NCBI RefSeq assembly: GCF_016892705.1
Contig: NZ_JAFEMB010000004.1
Location: 62,001 to 126,000 of the forward strand
Direction of reading: 5' to 3'
From: Microvirga pudoricolor
GTDB lineage: Bacteria; Pseudomonadota; Alphaproteobacteria; Rhizobiales; Beijerinckiaceae
Length of the DNA stretch: 64,000 bases
Shown here: positions 18,663 through 26,261 of the stretch, in pieces
Numbering within the stretch: the stretch's first letter is position 1
Layout of the letters: every line of letters starts with the position of its first letter
Notes under the pieces: generated by a model
What the model saw: the letters and a program-made list of their open reading frames with translations, nothing else
Database searches by the model: none
What the model was told of the DNA's origin: nothing
Position numbers and translations under genes: made by a program

Positions 18663-20108
18663 TCACGGCACGCGCGCCACGTCGAGGCCTGGGCCCCTCT
18701 CCCAGCCTCCGCCGAGCGCCCGGTAGAGGTCGACCACGGATTGCAGCCGCGCCAACCGGGCCTGGACCAGGGCATTCTGCGCCGAGAACAATGTCTGTTC
18801 TGTGTTCAGGAGGGTCGTGCGGTCGATGATACCAGCCCGCAACTGCTCCACCGAGATATCATAGGCGCGCTGCGACGATTCAACCGCCTTGCCCTGGAGG
18901 GCCTCCTGCTCGGCGGTCTTGCGATAGGCCACGAGAGCGCTCTCGACCTCCTGGAAGGCCACCAGCACGGTCTTCTGATAGGTGACCAGCAACTCGCGAA
19001 AGCGCGCCTGGTCGATCTCCACCTGGCCCTGGAGGCCGTAGGCGTCGAGGATGGGCTGCGTGAGCCCGGCGGCCACCTGATAGAACTGGCTGGACGGGTT
19101 GAGCAGGGTGCGGAGCGCCGCGCTCTGGAAGCCGCCCTGGCCGGTCAGCTGGATGGACGGCAGGAGCTGCGCCTTGGCGGCCTGGACGTCGAACCGAGCG
19201 GCGGCGAGCTGGGCTTCCGCACGGGCAATGTCGGGGCGCCGCTCAAGGAGCCCAGACGGCAGGCCCGGTCGGATCGCAGGGATCCGCAGCGCATTCAGGC
19301 TCGCGGTTGCGACTCTCACGGCGTCCGGCGTCTGCCCGAGCAGGACCGCCAGGGCGTAAAGGTTCTGCTCCAATTGGATCTCGAGGCCCGGGATCCCGGC
19401 CCGGACATTGTCGACCAGGCTCTCTTGCTGGGCCTCATCCAGATTGGAGGCGGTGCCGAAGCGCACGCGGGCCTGGACGGCCTCCAGGATGCGCTGGGCG
19501 CTCGCCAGGTTGTCGCGGGCGATGGCGATCTGCTGCTTGAGAGCCACCACCTGGAAGTAGGTGTTGGCCACGGTGGCATCGGTGGTGATGATCACCGTCG
19601 ACAGGTCGAAGGCGCTTGCGGCGGCGCTCGCCTCGGCGGAGCGTCGGTTGGACAGGTTCTTGCCCCAGAAGTCGAGTTCGTAGCTCGTGCTCAAGCCGGC
19701 GGAAAGGTTTCTCGAACGACCGCCGGAGCCCAGGCCCGATCTGGCGCCCCTGTAGGATTGGCCGGCATCCGTGGTGGCCGACAGGCTCGGAATGAGGGCC
19801 TGGCTGGCCACCTTGATGGCCGCGTCCGCCTGTTCGACCCGGGCGACGGCGGCTTCGGCGTCGAGATTGCCGGACCGCGAGGCCTGCATGAACCGGTCCA
19901 GTTCCCTCGACGAGAAGACCCGCCACCAGCCATCGGACGGCCACTCGGCCCCGGGGCGGGAGGGGGCGTTCTTGAACCGGGCCTGGACGGGCGCGCTGAG
20001 GGCTTCGACCCCGGGATCGACCGCGCAGGCGGAGGCGCCGAGAGCCAGGACGAGGGCACTTGCGACGCGAACATAACCTGCCGCACGGGCAGAAGGACAC
20101 AACCTCAT
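18663..20108 (-). CDS. Outer-membrane efflux channel, NodT/OprM-type lipoprotein
   Basis: This is a TolC-family outer-membrane factor with two OEP repeat halves; the second contains RRPDIARAEAQLAAARFDVQAAK, the usual NodT/OprM signature. A signal peptide ends in a lipobox (LGASAC), so the mature protein should be an acylated lipoprotein. I place the start at the ATG at 20108; an in-frame GTG at 20123 is the alternative and neither has a strong ribosome-binding site. It is the first gene of the four-gene efflux operon, 49 bases upstream of the adaptor, so the set encodes a complete tripartite pump. Confidence 0.87.
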   Translation of the reverse strand: MRLCPSARAAGYVRVASALVLALGASACAVDPGVEALSAPVQARFKNAPSRPGAEWPSDGWWRVFSSRELDRFMQASRSGNLDAEAAVARVEQADAAIKVASQALIPSLSATTDAGQSYRGARSGLGSGGRSRNLSAGLSTSYELDFWGKNLSNRRSAEASAAASAFDLSTVIITTDATVANTYFQVVALKQQIAIARDNLASAQRILEAVQARVRFGTASNLDEAQQESLVDNVRAGIPGLEIQLEQNLYALAVLLGQTPDAVRVATASLNALRIPAIRPGLPSGLLERRPDIARAEAQLAAARFDVQAAKAQLLPSIQLTGQGGFQSAALRTLLNPSSQFYQVAAGLTQPILDAYGLQGQVEIDQARFRELLVTYQKTVLVAFQEVESALVAYRKTAEQEALQGKAVESSQRAYDISVEQLRAGIIDRTTLLNTEQTLFSAQNALVQARLARLQSVVDLYRALGGGWERGPGLDVARVP

Positions 20109-20193
20109 CGACGCCGGGCTCACTGGAACTGCCCCGATGAGTTAACAGCTATTCGGCAGAGAGCCAAGAAAGCCCCTAGGTCGCCCCGAACGC

Positions 20194-20218
20194 AAAACAG
20201 GGAGGCTGACCTCCCTGT
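20194..20218 (-). terminator. Intrinsic terminator after the CYTH-like gene
   Basis: A 9-bp perfect stem, ACAGGGAGG (20197-20205) paired with CCTCCCTGT (20210-20218), encloses a 4-base loop. On the minus strand it is followed by TTTT. It lies about 35 bases beyond the stop of the gene at 20253 and should separate that gene from the efflux operon. Confidence 0.7.
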
Positions 20219-20252
20219 CGACACCGAACGGCCACTCTGGATGCGGCCTCGC

Positions 20253-21023
20253 CTATTTGCGCTGCGGCCGAAGCGACCGGGCCAGTTCGCGGATGACGTT
20301 GTCTTCGATGTTCAGGTTCAGCCGGTCGATCTCGTCGCTGGAGGCATCCACCTCCACGGCCGTGCTCGACTCGGAGGCCTGCGGGGCGGCGGGTCGCTGA
20401 TTCGACGACGCGCGGCGCTGCGGCTCGGGAGCGGGTTCCTGGCGCGTCGCCTCCTGACGGGACGATGGCTGGGGTGCACCGTAACCGCCGCGCGGGGCCG
20501 CATAGCGGTTTTCGAAGATGTCGAGCAGCGTATTGAGAGCCGCATTGGTGAGCGGAATTTCCGGCGCCTGCGGCAGACCTTCGAGAGCGATGGAGCGGTT
20601 GTGATAGGCTTGGTCGGCCGTAACCTCAGGTCCGAACCAAGACGGAGCGCGGAAATCCCGCGCATCCTCGTCGCGCTCGAACTCGACGGATATCAGATCG
20701 AGGGGGCCCGGCGTGACGAAGCGGCTGATGCGAATGTCATGGTTGCCGACGGTCAGGACGGAGCGCACGTAATCGACCTTGCCGGGTGTGACGTCGAGCA
20801 GCGCTTCCGCATGCGGGCGCGGCACGTCCGTGCGTTCTTCGACCGGCATCCCAGCACCGGTCGTGATCAGCACAAGGCTGCTCTGTTCGCCATCCAGATA
20901 GACGTAGGAGCTGCGATCCGCCTGATTGGGAAAGTAGCCTTCCGTCACACGGTTGCCGCCGCGCTCCTTCCGAATGAGGCGAGCCAGCGAAGAAGCTACG
21001 AGAAAACGTCGGGTCTGACTCAT
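20253..21023 (-). CDS. Degenerate CYTH-domain-like protein
   Basis: The 256-residue protein resembles CYTH (triphosphate tunnel) proteins. The N-terminal RRFLVASSL corresponds to the ERKFLV strand, and a later stretch (ISVEFERDEDARDFRAPSWFGPEV, then TADQAYHNRSIA) matches the CYTH C-terminal strand and the W-x-G-x-EVT...Y-x-N motif. The ExExK catalytic motif at the N-terminus is absent (SQTRR instead), so triphosphatase activity is unlikely. Residues from about 195 form a Pro/Ala/Ser/Gln-rich linker, followed by a short acidic helix ending in SLRPQRK. A GGGAG element lies upstream of the ATG. Remote homology is judged by eye and is moderate. Confidence 0.55.
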   Translation of the reverse strand: MSQTRRFLVASSLARLIRKERGGNRVTEGYFPNQADRSSYVYLDGEQSSLVLITTGAGMPVEERTDVPRPHAEALLDVTPGKVDYVRSVLTVGNHDIRISRFVTPGPLDLISVEFERDEDARDFRAPSWFGPEVTADQAYHNRSIALEGLPQAPEIPLTNAALNTLLDIFENRYAAPRGGYGAPQPSSRQEATRQEPAPEPQRRASSNQRPAAPQASESSTAVEVDASSDEIDRLNLNIEDNVIRELARSLRPQRK

Positions 21024-21348
21024 TGCGGCACACGCTCCCTGACCACTTAGGCTTGGTATTCTAGCTTAATTAGGGAACCAATGACCTTTGGTAAACACTT
21101 GTCCCCCATGAATGACAACTTCAGGGTTAACGGCGGTGTATAAACCCAGGCTCGTGCGAAAAACGCAGACCGCGATCCCGAATGACGACCATCCATGGCG
21201 TGGTAACGGGCTTCGCACCCGCACAGGAGTATAACACGCTTCCTCCTGCTACGACGAAATCGCGGCCGCCGAAACGTTGTATTGGTTGCAACGACCCGCT
21301 CCTGTCGCCGCAAGTCTTCTTCAAGTCTAACGAGTGTTCGCGCGATCT

Positions 21349-21364
21349 TGTGAGATATCTCACA
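21349..21364. promoter_or_regulatory. CRP-like palindrome TGTGA-N6-TCACA
   Basis: The bases TGTGAGATATCTCACA form a perfect 16-bp palindrome matching the enterobacterial CRP consensus TGTGA-N6-TCACA. It lies 322 bases upstream of the LuxR regulator start and 326 upstream of the CYTH-like gene start. Two Crp/Fnr-family genes are in the window, but neither is known to recognise this exact site; regulation of either flanking gene is inference. Confidence 0.5.
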
Positions 21365-21626
21365 GCGTCTCGTCGGATCGCGTGTTAGGGGTAGTCCGAC
21401 AAGACCGGATCGGATTGCTGCATGTTATGGTCTGGGCGGCGGGAACTGAATCTGAGTACCCCCAGGCCGAGAGGTTCCTCGAAAGAGATCCGAGAACGGT
21501 TCGGTGAGCCATAGGATCGCTTCAGACGCGTCGAACATAAGAATTGTTACGGCAAGTCTGCATCATATGTTGTGTTCAGACTACTTTCCTACCTCAAAAG
21601 TGCAGAACGATACCTCCTTTCCACTT

Positions 21627-21640
21627 TAGTTAACATAAGA
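21627..21640 (+). promoter_or_regulatory. TAGTTAA-TAAGA box upstream of LuxR regulator 1
   Basis: TAGTTAACATAAGA ends 46 bases before the start codon at 21687. A nearly identical box, TAGTTAAGTAAGA, lies 39 bases before the second LuxR-type gene. The match at the same relative position suggests a shared promoter element or operator. Confidence 0.4.
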
Positions 21641-21686
21641 CGCACGCACTATAGTCATCATTGAAGTCGGCCAAAGGATAACGAAG

Positions 21687-22397
21687 ATGCCAAAAGGTGA
21701 AGCGCAGGTCAGTACGGTTCTCGTCTGCAATAATCCCATGCTGCGTGAGGGCCTCAAGCATATCCTTACGGATACGCGCTTCGGTATCTGTCCGGAGGAT
21801 TCAATCTCCGGTGATGCCGGCCAGTTCCAGAGCGCGGACTCGGCGCAACTCCTGTTCATCGTGGACGCGAACCACGATTACGGAAAGCCGGCGGAGCGGA
21901 TCCGCAGTCTTCGCATTCAGTATCCGGCCGCAAGCGTAGTGGTTCTCGCCAATCATTTCGACATGAGCGACATGATGGCGGCCCTCGATGCCGGAGCCCA
22001 AGGCTATTGCCTGTCGACCATCGACTGCGCGGTTCTGGTGAAGTCTCTCGAACTGGTCATGCTGGGCGAGACGGTGTTCCCCTCCGCCTTGTTCCTATCG
22101 AACGTCGCCAGCTTCCAGCGCGGCCGGGACGTCGTCGAGGCTCCCGTGCGCGCCGTCCGGTCCGCCCAGTCCGACCGTCAGGCCAGGAACCTTTCCAGCC
22201 GCGAGGCCGAGATCCTGCGCTGCCTGATGCAGGGTGCGCCCAACAAGGTCATCGCGCGGGAACTCGACGTGGCGGAGGCGACCGTCAAGGTTCACGTTAA
22301 GGCCATCCTGCGCAAGATCCAGGTGTCGAACAGGACGCAGGCGGCGATCTGGGCGACCGAGCATATGTCGGACGAGCCGTCCGCAGTCGCCCGATAA
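21687..22397 (+). CDS. LuxR/NarL-type regulator with degenerate receiver (1)
   Basis: The 236-residue protein has a receiver-like N-terminal domain (about 10-130) and a C-terminal LuxR helix-turn-helix (LSSREAEILRCLMQGAPNKV, then VAEATVKVHVKAILRKI). In the receiver the acidic pair of a normal response regulator is replaced by CNN, the phospho-acceptor position still has Asp (LFIVDANHD), but the conserved Thr/Ser is Ala (VVVLAN) and the Lys is Ser (GYCLSTI). It therefore probably does not work by ordinary His-Asp phosphotransfer. AAAGGATAACGAAG precedes the ATG. No sensor kinase is adjacent. It is clearly a paralogue of the protein encoded at 23207. Confidence 0.82.
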   Translation: MPKGEAQVSTVLVCNNPMLREGLKHILTDTRFGICPEDSISGDAGQFQSADSAQLLFIVDANHDYGKPAERIRSLRIQYPAASVVVLANHFDMSDMMAALDAGAQGYCLSTIDCAVLVKSLELVMLGETVFPSALFLSNVASFQRGRDVVEAPVRAVRSAQSDRQARNLSSREAEILRCLMQGAPNKVIARELDVAEATVKVHVKAILRKIQVSNRTQAAIWATEHMSDEPSAVAR

Positions 22398-22448
22398 CGC
22401 GGAGAACCCTCTCGTCCGGGCGCAACGTCGCTCGAGACTGTCATGACG

Positions 22449-22469
22449 CGGCGGGCCCTGTGCCCGCCG
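22449..22469. terminator. GC-rich hairpin between converging genes
   Basis: CGGCGGGC (22449-22456) pairs with GCCCGCCG (22462-22469) around a 5-base loop, between the LuxR regulator stop and the stop of the leftward DUF6894 gene. No U-tract follows on either strand, so a terminator role is likely but weakly supported. Confidence 0.4.
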
Positions 22470-22724
22470 TTAGTGTATGAAGCTGCGGCCAAGCGGGATG
22501 GTGAAGAGGATGCCGCCGTCCTCGTCCACCACTTCGAGGCGCCAGCCCTGCCAGTCCTCATTGCTCATGTCGTCGTCCTCGCGCAGCTCCTCGACGGCTT
22601 TCATGGCCTGGGCGCGCGCCTCCTCGACATCGTCGACTTCGATGCCGTCAGTGTCCTTGATCGTGTCGGACCCGCTGAGGAGGTTAAAGTAACATCGCAT
22701 AATTTTTAAAGCGGTAGCTTCCAT
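22470..22724 (-). CDS. DUF6894-type small protein
   Basis: This is a small acidic protein of the DUF6894 kind common in Methylobacteriaceae and relatives. The sequence MRCYFNLLSGSDTIKDTDGI followed by VEEARAQAMKAVEEL and WRLEVVDEDGG matches that family's beta-alpha-beta pattern; its function is unknown. The ATG at 22724 has AAGG close upstream but adds eight residues to the family's usual start; the ATG at 22700 gives the usual start but has no visible ribosome-binding site. It converges with the first LuxR-type regulator. Confidence 0.65.
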   Translation of the reverse strand: MEATALKIMRCYFNLLSGSDTIKDTDGIEVDDVEEARAQAMKAVEELREDDDMSNEDWQGWRLEVVDEDGGILFTIPLGRSFIH

Positions 22725-23206
22725 CTGCCTTCGCCATGACGTTGAGATCGCAAAGCCCGGCCATGTATTTCAACGTCGTGAGTTCACTGTCTGTCTAGAT
22801 GTGCCCGAAGGGTCTGTCCAGCATCGCAGACGGCGAACCGCTTGGGAGGTAGAATTTCCCAGAACTGGTTAAACCTTTGTGAAGGAAAATGATTTTTCCA
22901 AGCCGGCCTCCTCCTTCCGACCAGCGTGGCAACAGGTTCCCAGATCCGCTACCGCCTTGGGGGTATGTCACCCCTTCTATGTATTTCTCAGCTTCAGGTT
23001 GCGTATCCAGGCTAATCACCGGCCCAATACTTATACTGTCTTCATTGAGACATCATGCCGTCCTGAGCCGCCATCACAACATTTGTGCGGTTTATCGTTC
23101 GAAAGCGCGAATTAATTAGTTGTAAAACGCTGATTCTACGGTACTCTTAACCCATAGTTAAGTAAGATCAGCATTGACATCGCCAGCATCGTAGGGGGGC
23201 TGAATC
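22725..23206. other. Intergenic region, 482 bp
   Basis: No convincing gene. Short overlapping open frames at 22879-23119 lack ribosome-binding sites and resemble nothing I know. The region is AT-richer than the flanking genes towards its right end and contains CTTAAC-N5-GTTAAG (23146-23162) overlapping the box shared with the other LuxR promoter. Confidence 0.5.
23155..23167 (+). promoter_or_regulatory. TAGTTAA-TAAGA box upstream of LuxR regulator 2
   Basis: TAGTTAAGTAAGA ends 39 bases before the start codon at 23207 and matches the box at 21627-21640 apart from one base change and a one-base gap. Its left part also forms an inverted repeat CTTAAC-N5-GTTAAG (23146-23162). Confidence 0.4.
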
Positions 23207-24028
23207 ATGCGCAAGAGCAATGACCCGAACAGCCTTTTGGATGTGGATTCCTTCACTCAGGATACCTATCCGAGGTACTCACAGTCGGCACCCGGCCTGG
23301 ACATGACCCTGAAAAGCATCAAGGCTCCTCCGGTCGTCGCGACCCTCTTGGTCGAGCCCAACACCCTCCTGCGGGAAGGCCTCAAGCGCATTCTGTCAGG
23401 AACGGATTATGGCGTCGTGGCCTCGGGGACAGCGATCGAGGACCTCCCCGTCGCCCGGATCGCCCACGCACACCCCCAGCTCCTGATCCTCGGCGTACCG
23501 TGCAACCACGACACTCTCGCGGCCGATCTCCAAAGCCTCAAGGCAGAGCGGCCGGGCCTCAAGGTCGCGGTTCTGGTCGAGACTTACGATCTGGACCAAG
23601 TGGTCGCGGCCTTCGATGCCGGCGCCGATGCTTATCTGGCCAAGACCATCTCTCATGAGATTCTGCTCAAGTCCCTCGATCTCGTCATGCTGGGCGAGAT
23701 GGTCTTTCCGTCGGCCATCCTCGATCTCGTCCGCCGCCAAGCCGCCGCGACAGTCCAGGAGGCTCCGCAGGCGCATCCGATCCAAGCCGTCGACGGTGAC
23801 GGCGAGGCCGCGCCCAAGCAGCTCTCCGTGCGCGAGACCGTCATCCTGCGTTGCCTGATGCAGGGCGATTCCAACAAGCTGATCGCCCGCAAGTTCGATA
23901 TCGCCGAGGCGACCGTCAAGGTCCATGTCAAGGCAATCCTGCGCAAGATCCAAGCCAAGAACCGGACCCAGGCCGCCATCTGGGCTGCCAGCCACCTTCA
24001 GTCGAGCCGGTCGGGCGCGCAGGGCTGA
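23207..24028 (+). CDS. LuxR/NarL-type regulator with degenerate receiver (2)
   Basis: This 273-residue paralogue of the protein encoded at 21687 has a 35-residue N-terminal extension. Its receiver-like domain is more eroded: the acidic pair is EPN, the phospho-acceptor Asp is Gly (LLILGVPCNHD), and the Thr is Val (VAVLVET), while the Lys is kept (AYLAKTI). The LuxR helix-turn-helix (LSVRETVILRCLMQGDSNKL, then IAEATVKVHVKAILRKIQ) is intact and nearly identical to the paralogue's, so the two may share DNA targets or heterodimerise. It is followed by a strong terminator and no kinase gene is nearby. Confidence 0.82.
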   Translation: MRKSNDPNSLLDVDSFTQDTYPRYSQSAPGLDMTLKSIKAPPVVATLLVEPNTLLREGLKRILSGTDYGVVASGTAIEDLPVARIAHAHPQLLILGVPCNHDTLAADLQSLKAERPGLKVAVLVETYDLDQVVAAFDAGADAYLAKTISHEILLKSLDLVMLGEMVFPSAILDLVRRQAAATVQEAPQAHPIQAVDGDGEAAPKQLSVRETVILRCLMQGDSNKLIARKFDIAEATVKVHVKAILRKIQAKNRTQAAIWAASHLQSSRSGAQG

Positions 24029-24062
24029 GTGCCGCCCGCCCGTTTGGGTGTCCGATCTGTCG

Positions 24063-24097
24063 AAAAGGGCCCGCAATTCGCGGGCCCTTTTCTTTTT
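24063..24097. terminator. Strong intrinsic terminator after LuxR regulator 2
   Basis: AAAAGGGCCCGC (24063-24074) pairs perfectly with GCGGGCCCTTTT (24080-24091) around a 5-base loop, followed by CTTTTT. Because the stem is flanked by A4 and T4, it can act in both directions, 35 bases after the rightward stop codon and about 170 bases past the leftward MucR gene. Confidence 0.85.
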
Positions 24098-24266
24098 AGG
24101 CTCAAGCGCGGGATTGTTTGAACGAAGAGGGCCGCCGGAGCGGCCATAGAATCGGCTGGTGCCAGGGCATTTTTGGGTGAACTGGGTAAGGTTCATCGCG
24201 CAAAGGGCGCCATCGCAAGGACCGGAGCTGCTTCCATGTCATCGGAAGCAGCTCCACGGGCCGGGC

Positions 24267-24779
24267 TCAGCGCCCCAGTTCCTGCTTGGTGGAGCCACGC
24301 CGCTTCGTGCGCGAGATCAGCACCTGCGTGTCGACAGGCGTCGCCTCCTCTGTCGGAGAATCCTCCTGCGAGGGCAGCCGGACGGGCTTTCCAAGGCCCA
24401 TGTCCTTTGCGAGCTCCGACCGGTGCTTGGAGTAGTTGCGGGCCACCATCGGATAGTCCGGCGGCAGGGACCACTTCTCCCGGTATTTTTCGGGCGTCAG
24501 GCCCAACTTGCCCAAATGCCGTTTGAGCGTGCGATAGGGCTTGCCATCCTCCAGGCAGATCAGGAAATCCGCCGTCACCGATTTCTTGATCGGAACTGCC
24601 GGCTCCTGCTTGGCGACCTCCGGCGGGGCCGGAGCGGGCCGCCCCAGGAGAGCATCGTGCACGGCTGAGATGAGGTTCGGCAATTCCGCACGGGGGACCG
24701 GGTTGTTGCTGACATAGGCGATGACGATGGAAGTGGTAAGTTTTGTATAATCGATTGGGGAGTTCTTGGATTGGTCCAT
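24267..24779 (-). CDS. Ros/MucR-family transcriptional regulator (1)
   Basis: This 170-residue MucR/Ros-type protein is an H-NS-like or zinc-finger regulator of exopolysaccharide, motility and virulence genes in rhizobia. The oligomerising N-terminal half contains YVSNNPVPRAELPNLI; the DNA-binding core is CLEDGKPYRTLKRHLGKLG, then TPEKYREKWSLPPDYPMVA. Relative to the C-x2-C-x9-H-x3-H pattern, Cys, Asp (instead of Cys) and the first His are present but the last His is Leu. AAGGGA lies upstream of the ATG. An AT-rich stretch precedes the gene, the type of DNA MucR itself binds, so autoregulation is plausible. Confidence 0.88.
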   Translation of the reverse strand: MDQSKNSPIDYTKLTTSIVIAYVSNNPVPRAELPNLISAVHDALLGRPAPAPPEVAKQEPAVPIKKSVTADFLICLEDGKPYRTLKRHLGKLGLTPEKYREKWSLPPDYPMVARNYSKHRSELAKDMGLGKPVRLPSQEDSPTEEATPVDTQVLISRTKRRGSTKQELGR

Positions 24780-25526
24780 CGATCCCTTGTCCTCTGTTTG
24801 GCGCCCGCGTCGAAAATTTGACCTTCCTTGTGCTTTAAGTAAACCGTTAGATAAGGCGGTTTTATGGTTTCTTGGTGGTCTTTGGAGTTATATTTACGTA
24901 TCCAATATGATTAGTGAATACAAATCTAAGTATAGTAACTGCAATATTAACGATCTCAACGGATGAATCTCGGTCCGATTCTTAATTTTTGATGATCTTG
25001 AAGGGCGCTGACGCGGTGATTTGTGCCGAAAAGTGCCTTAGGGAACAGGCAGCTTCCGATGCAAGAAGATAAACCGAGTTTTACTGGCCGCCGGCGGGCT
25101 TCGATGGAGCGTAGCCGAAGGAGCGATCGGTATTCACCGGCCGCCGTAGAAGTTTAGGAGCTTAGTTTTCAGTCTCTCGGCTAGCCAGTACAAATGATGG
25201 CGCCAAGGCCAGGCGCGAAGGCCAGTGATGGATTTTCGCTATACATGATCTCGAAACCTGGCTTCGCGGCCCCCGGCACCGCGGCCTGTATGACGATGGG
25301 GCACGGGCGCCTCGGGCTGGCGGGTCCGCAGCACGGATGGCGCAGGGAGCCTCGAGCGATCCTGTTCAAGCGGTAGAAGGTCCAGCCATCCGGCGGGTTG
25401 GCCCTGCGGGCCCCTCGCGACCTCCGCGCCTGACGGACGGCTGGAGGCGCCATGTCGTTTGACCGCTCATGCCCCATGGGGTCGCAATGCGCCATCGAAG
25501 GCGACGGACGATGGTGCGCTCAACGA
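24780..25526. other. Long intergenic region, 747 bp
   Basis: No supported gene. The first ~190 bases (24780-24970) are strikingly AT-rich, with runs such as ATATTTACGTATCC, and should contain the MucR promoter. A GC-rich segment at 25083-25150 reads, on the minus strand, as an open tail ending in a stop (SFGYAPSKPAGGQ) that might be a remnant of an inactive mobile element or gene; I could not assign it. The remaining frames show no family resemblance. Confidence 0.5.
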
Positions 25527-25560
25527 AAATCGGCCGGCCGCGCGAAAGCGGGCCGGCCGA
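25527..25560 (-). terminator. Intrinsic terminator of the cold-shock gene
   Basis: TCGGCCGGCC (25530-25539) pairs with GGCCGGCCGA (25551-25560), with an inner CGC-GAAA-GCG extension and one bulged G. On the minus strand it is followed by ATTTTC. It begins 24 bases past the stop codon of the leftward double cold-shock-domain gene. Confidence 0.75.
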
Positions 25561-25583
25561 CGAATCGGTCTATGCCGAGGAAA

Positions 25584-26261
25584 TCAGGCGAGCTCGATCG
25601 CACCGACCTCGAGGCCCTTGCGGCCCTCGACGATCGCCACGCGCACGGTCTGGCCCTGGTCCAGTCCGCTGAGGCCGGCCCGCTCCACCACCGAGCAGTG
25701 GATGAACAGATCCTTGCTCTCCCCCTGCACCGCCACGAAGCCGAAGCCCTTCACGGGATCGTACCATTTCACGGTGCCGGTCTGGTCCGGCGGGCCCGCG
25801 ACGGGGCGCTGCTGGAAGCCGCCGCCGCCGCCCGGACGCCCAGCCGGACGTCCGCCACCGCCGCCCATGGGCGGACGGGGACGGCGCGGCGGCTCAGGCT
25901 CGGCCGTGCTCGCATCCACGCTCACGATCTCGTTCACCTGCGGGCCCTTCTGGCCGGCGCCGACGCGAACCACGAGGGTCGTGCCGGATTCGAGCGCGCT
26001 GTAGCCAGCGGCCTCGACCGGACGGATATGCAGGAACGCCTCCCCGGAACCGTCGGTCATCTCGACGAACCCGAAGCCTTTCTCCGCATTGAACCATTTC
26101 ACGCGGGCTTCCGTCTCGGGGCCTGAAGCGGCCGAAGCGGGAGCATGAGAACGTGCTGGTCTGTCGTAGGATGATGGTGGAGGCGCATAGTCGCCCCAAG
26201 GATCAGCAGGTTGATCGCCGAACTGACGTCGACGGTCACGATGATCGTTACCCCGGCCCAT
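25584..26261 (-). CDS. Double cold-shock-domain protein
   Basis: The 225-residue protein contains two cold-shock (OB-fold) domains that bind single-stranded nucleic acid. The first is at about residues 51-115 (ARVKWFNAEKGFGFVEM) and the second at about 157-224 (GTVKWYDPVKGFGFVAV); both have RNP1-like KGFGFV. A basic N-terminal segment (RGNDHRDRRRQFGDQ) and a Gly/Pro/Arg linker (PRRPRPPMGGGGG) between the domains suggest an RNA-chaperone architecture. Single-domain Csp proteins are about 70 residues, so this is the tandem form typical of Alphaproteobacteria. An intrinsic terminator follows. Confidence 0.87.
   Translation of the reverse strand: MGRGNDHRDRRRQFGDQPADPWGDYAPPPSSYDRPARSHAPASAASGPETEARVKWFNAEKGFGFVEMTDGSGEAFLHIRPVEAAGYSALESGTTLVVRVGAGQKGPQVNEIVSVDASTAEPEPPRRPRPPMGGGGGRPAGRPGGGGGFQQRPVAGPPDQTGTVKWYDPVKGFGFVAVQGESKDLFIHCSVVERAGLSGLDQGQTVRVAIVEGRKGLEVGAIELA

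Larger units (their letters stand above)
21024..21686. other. Intergenic region between divergent regulators, 663 bp
   Basis: No gene is convincing here. The segment is AT-richer than its surroundings and separates the CYTH-like gene (leftward) from a LuxR-type regulator (rightward). It holds a perfect CRP-like palindrome at 21349-21364 and a box near 21627 shared with the next LuxR gene. Short open frames in it lack ribosome-binding sites and family resemblance. Confidence 0.6.

Noticed and set aside
21047-21363. Short minus-strand open frames in the intergenic region
   Set aside because: They are Arg-rich, lack ribosome-binding sites and cover a regulatory palindrome.
21442-21470. EcfG (general stress sigma) promoter, GGAAC with a CGTT partner
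   Set aside because: GGAAC is present at 21442 but no CGTT lies at the right distance; I found no good EcfG promoter elsewhere in the intergenic regions I read.
22879-23119. Overlapping short plus-strand open frames
   Set aside because: Two frames overlap in the same AT-rich DNA, neither has a ribosome-binding site or codon bias of the neighbours.
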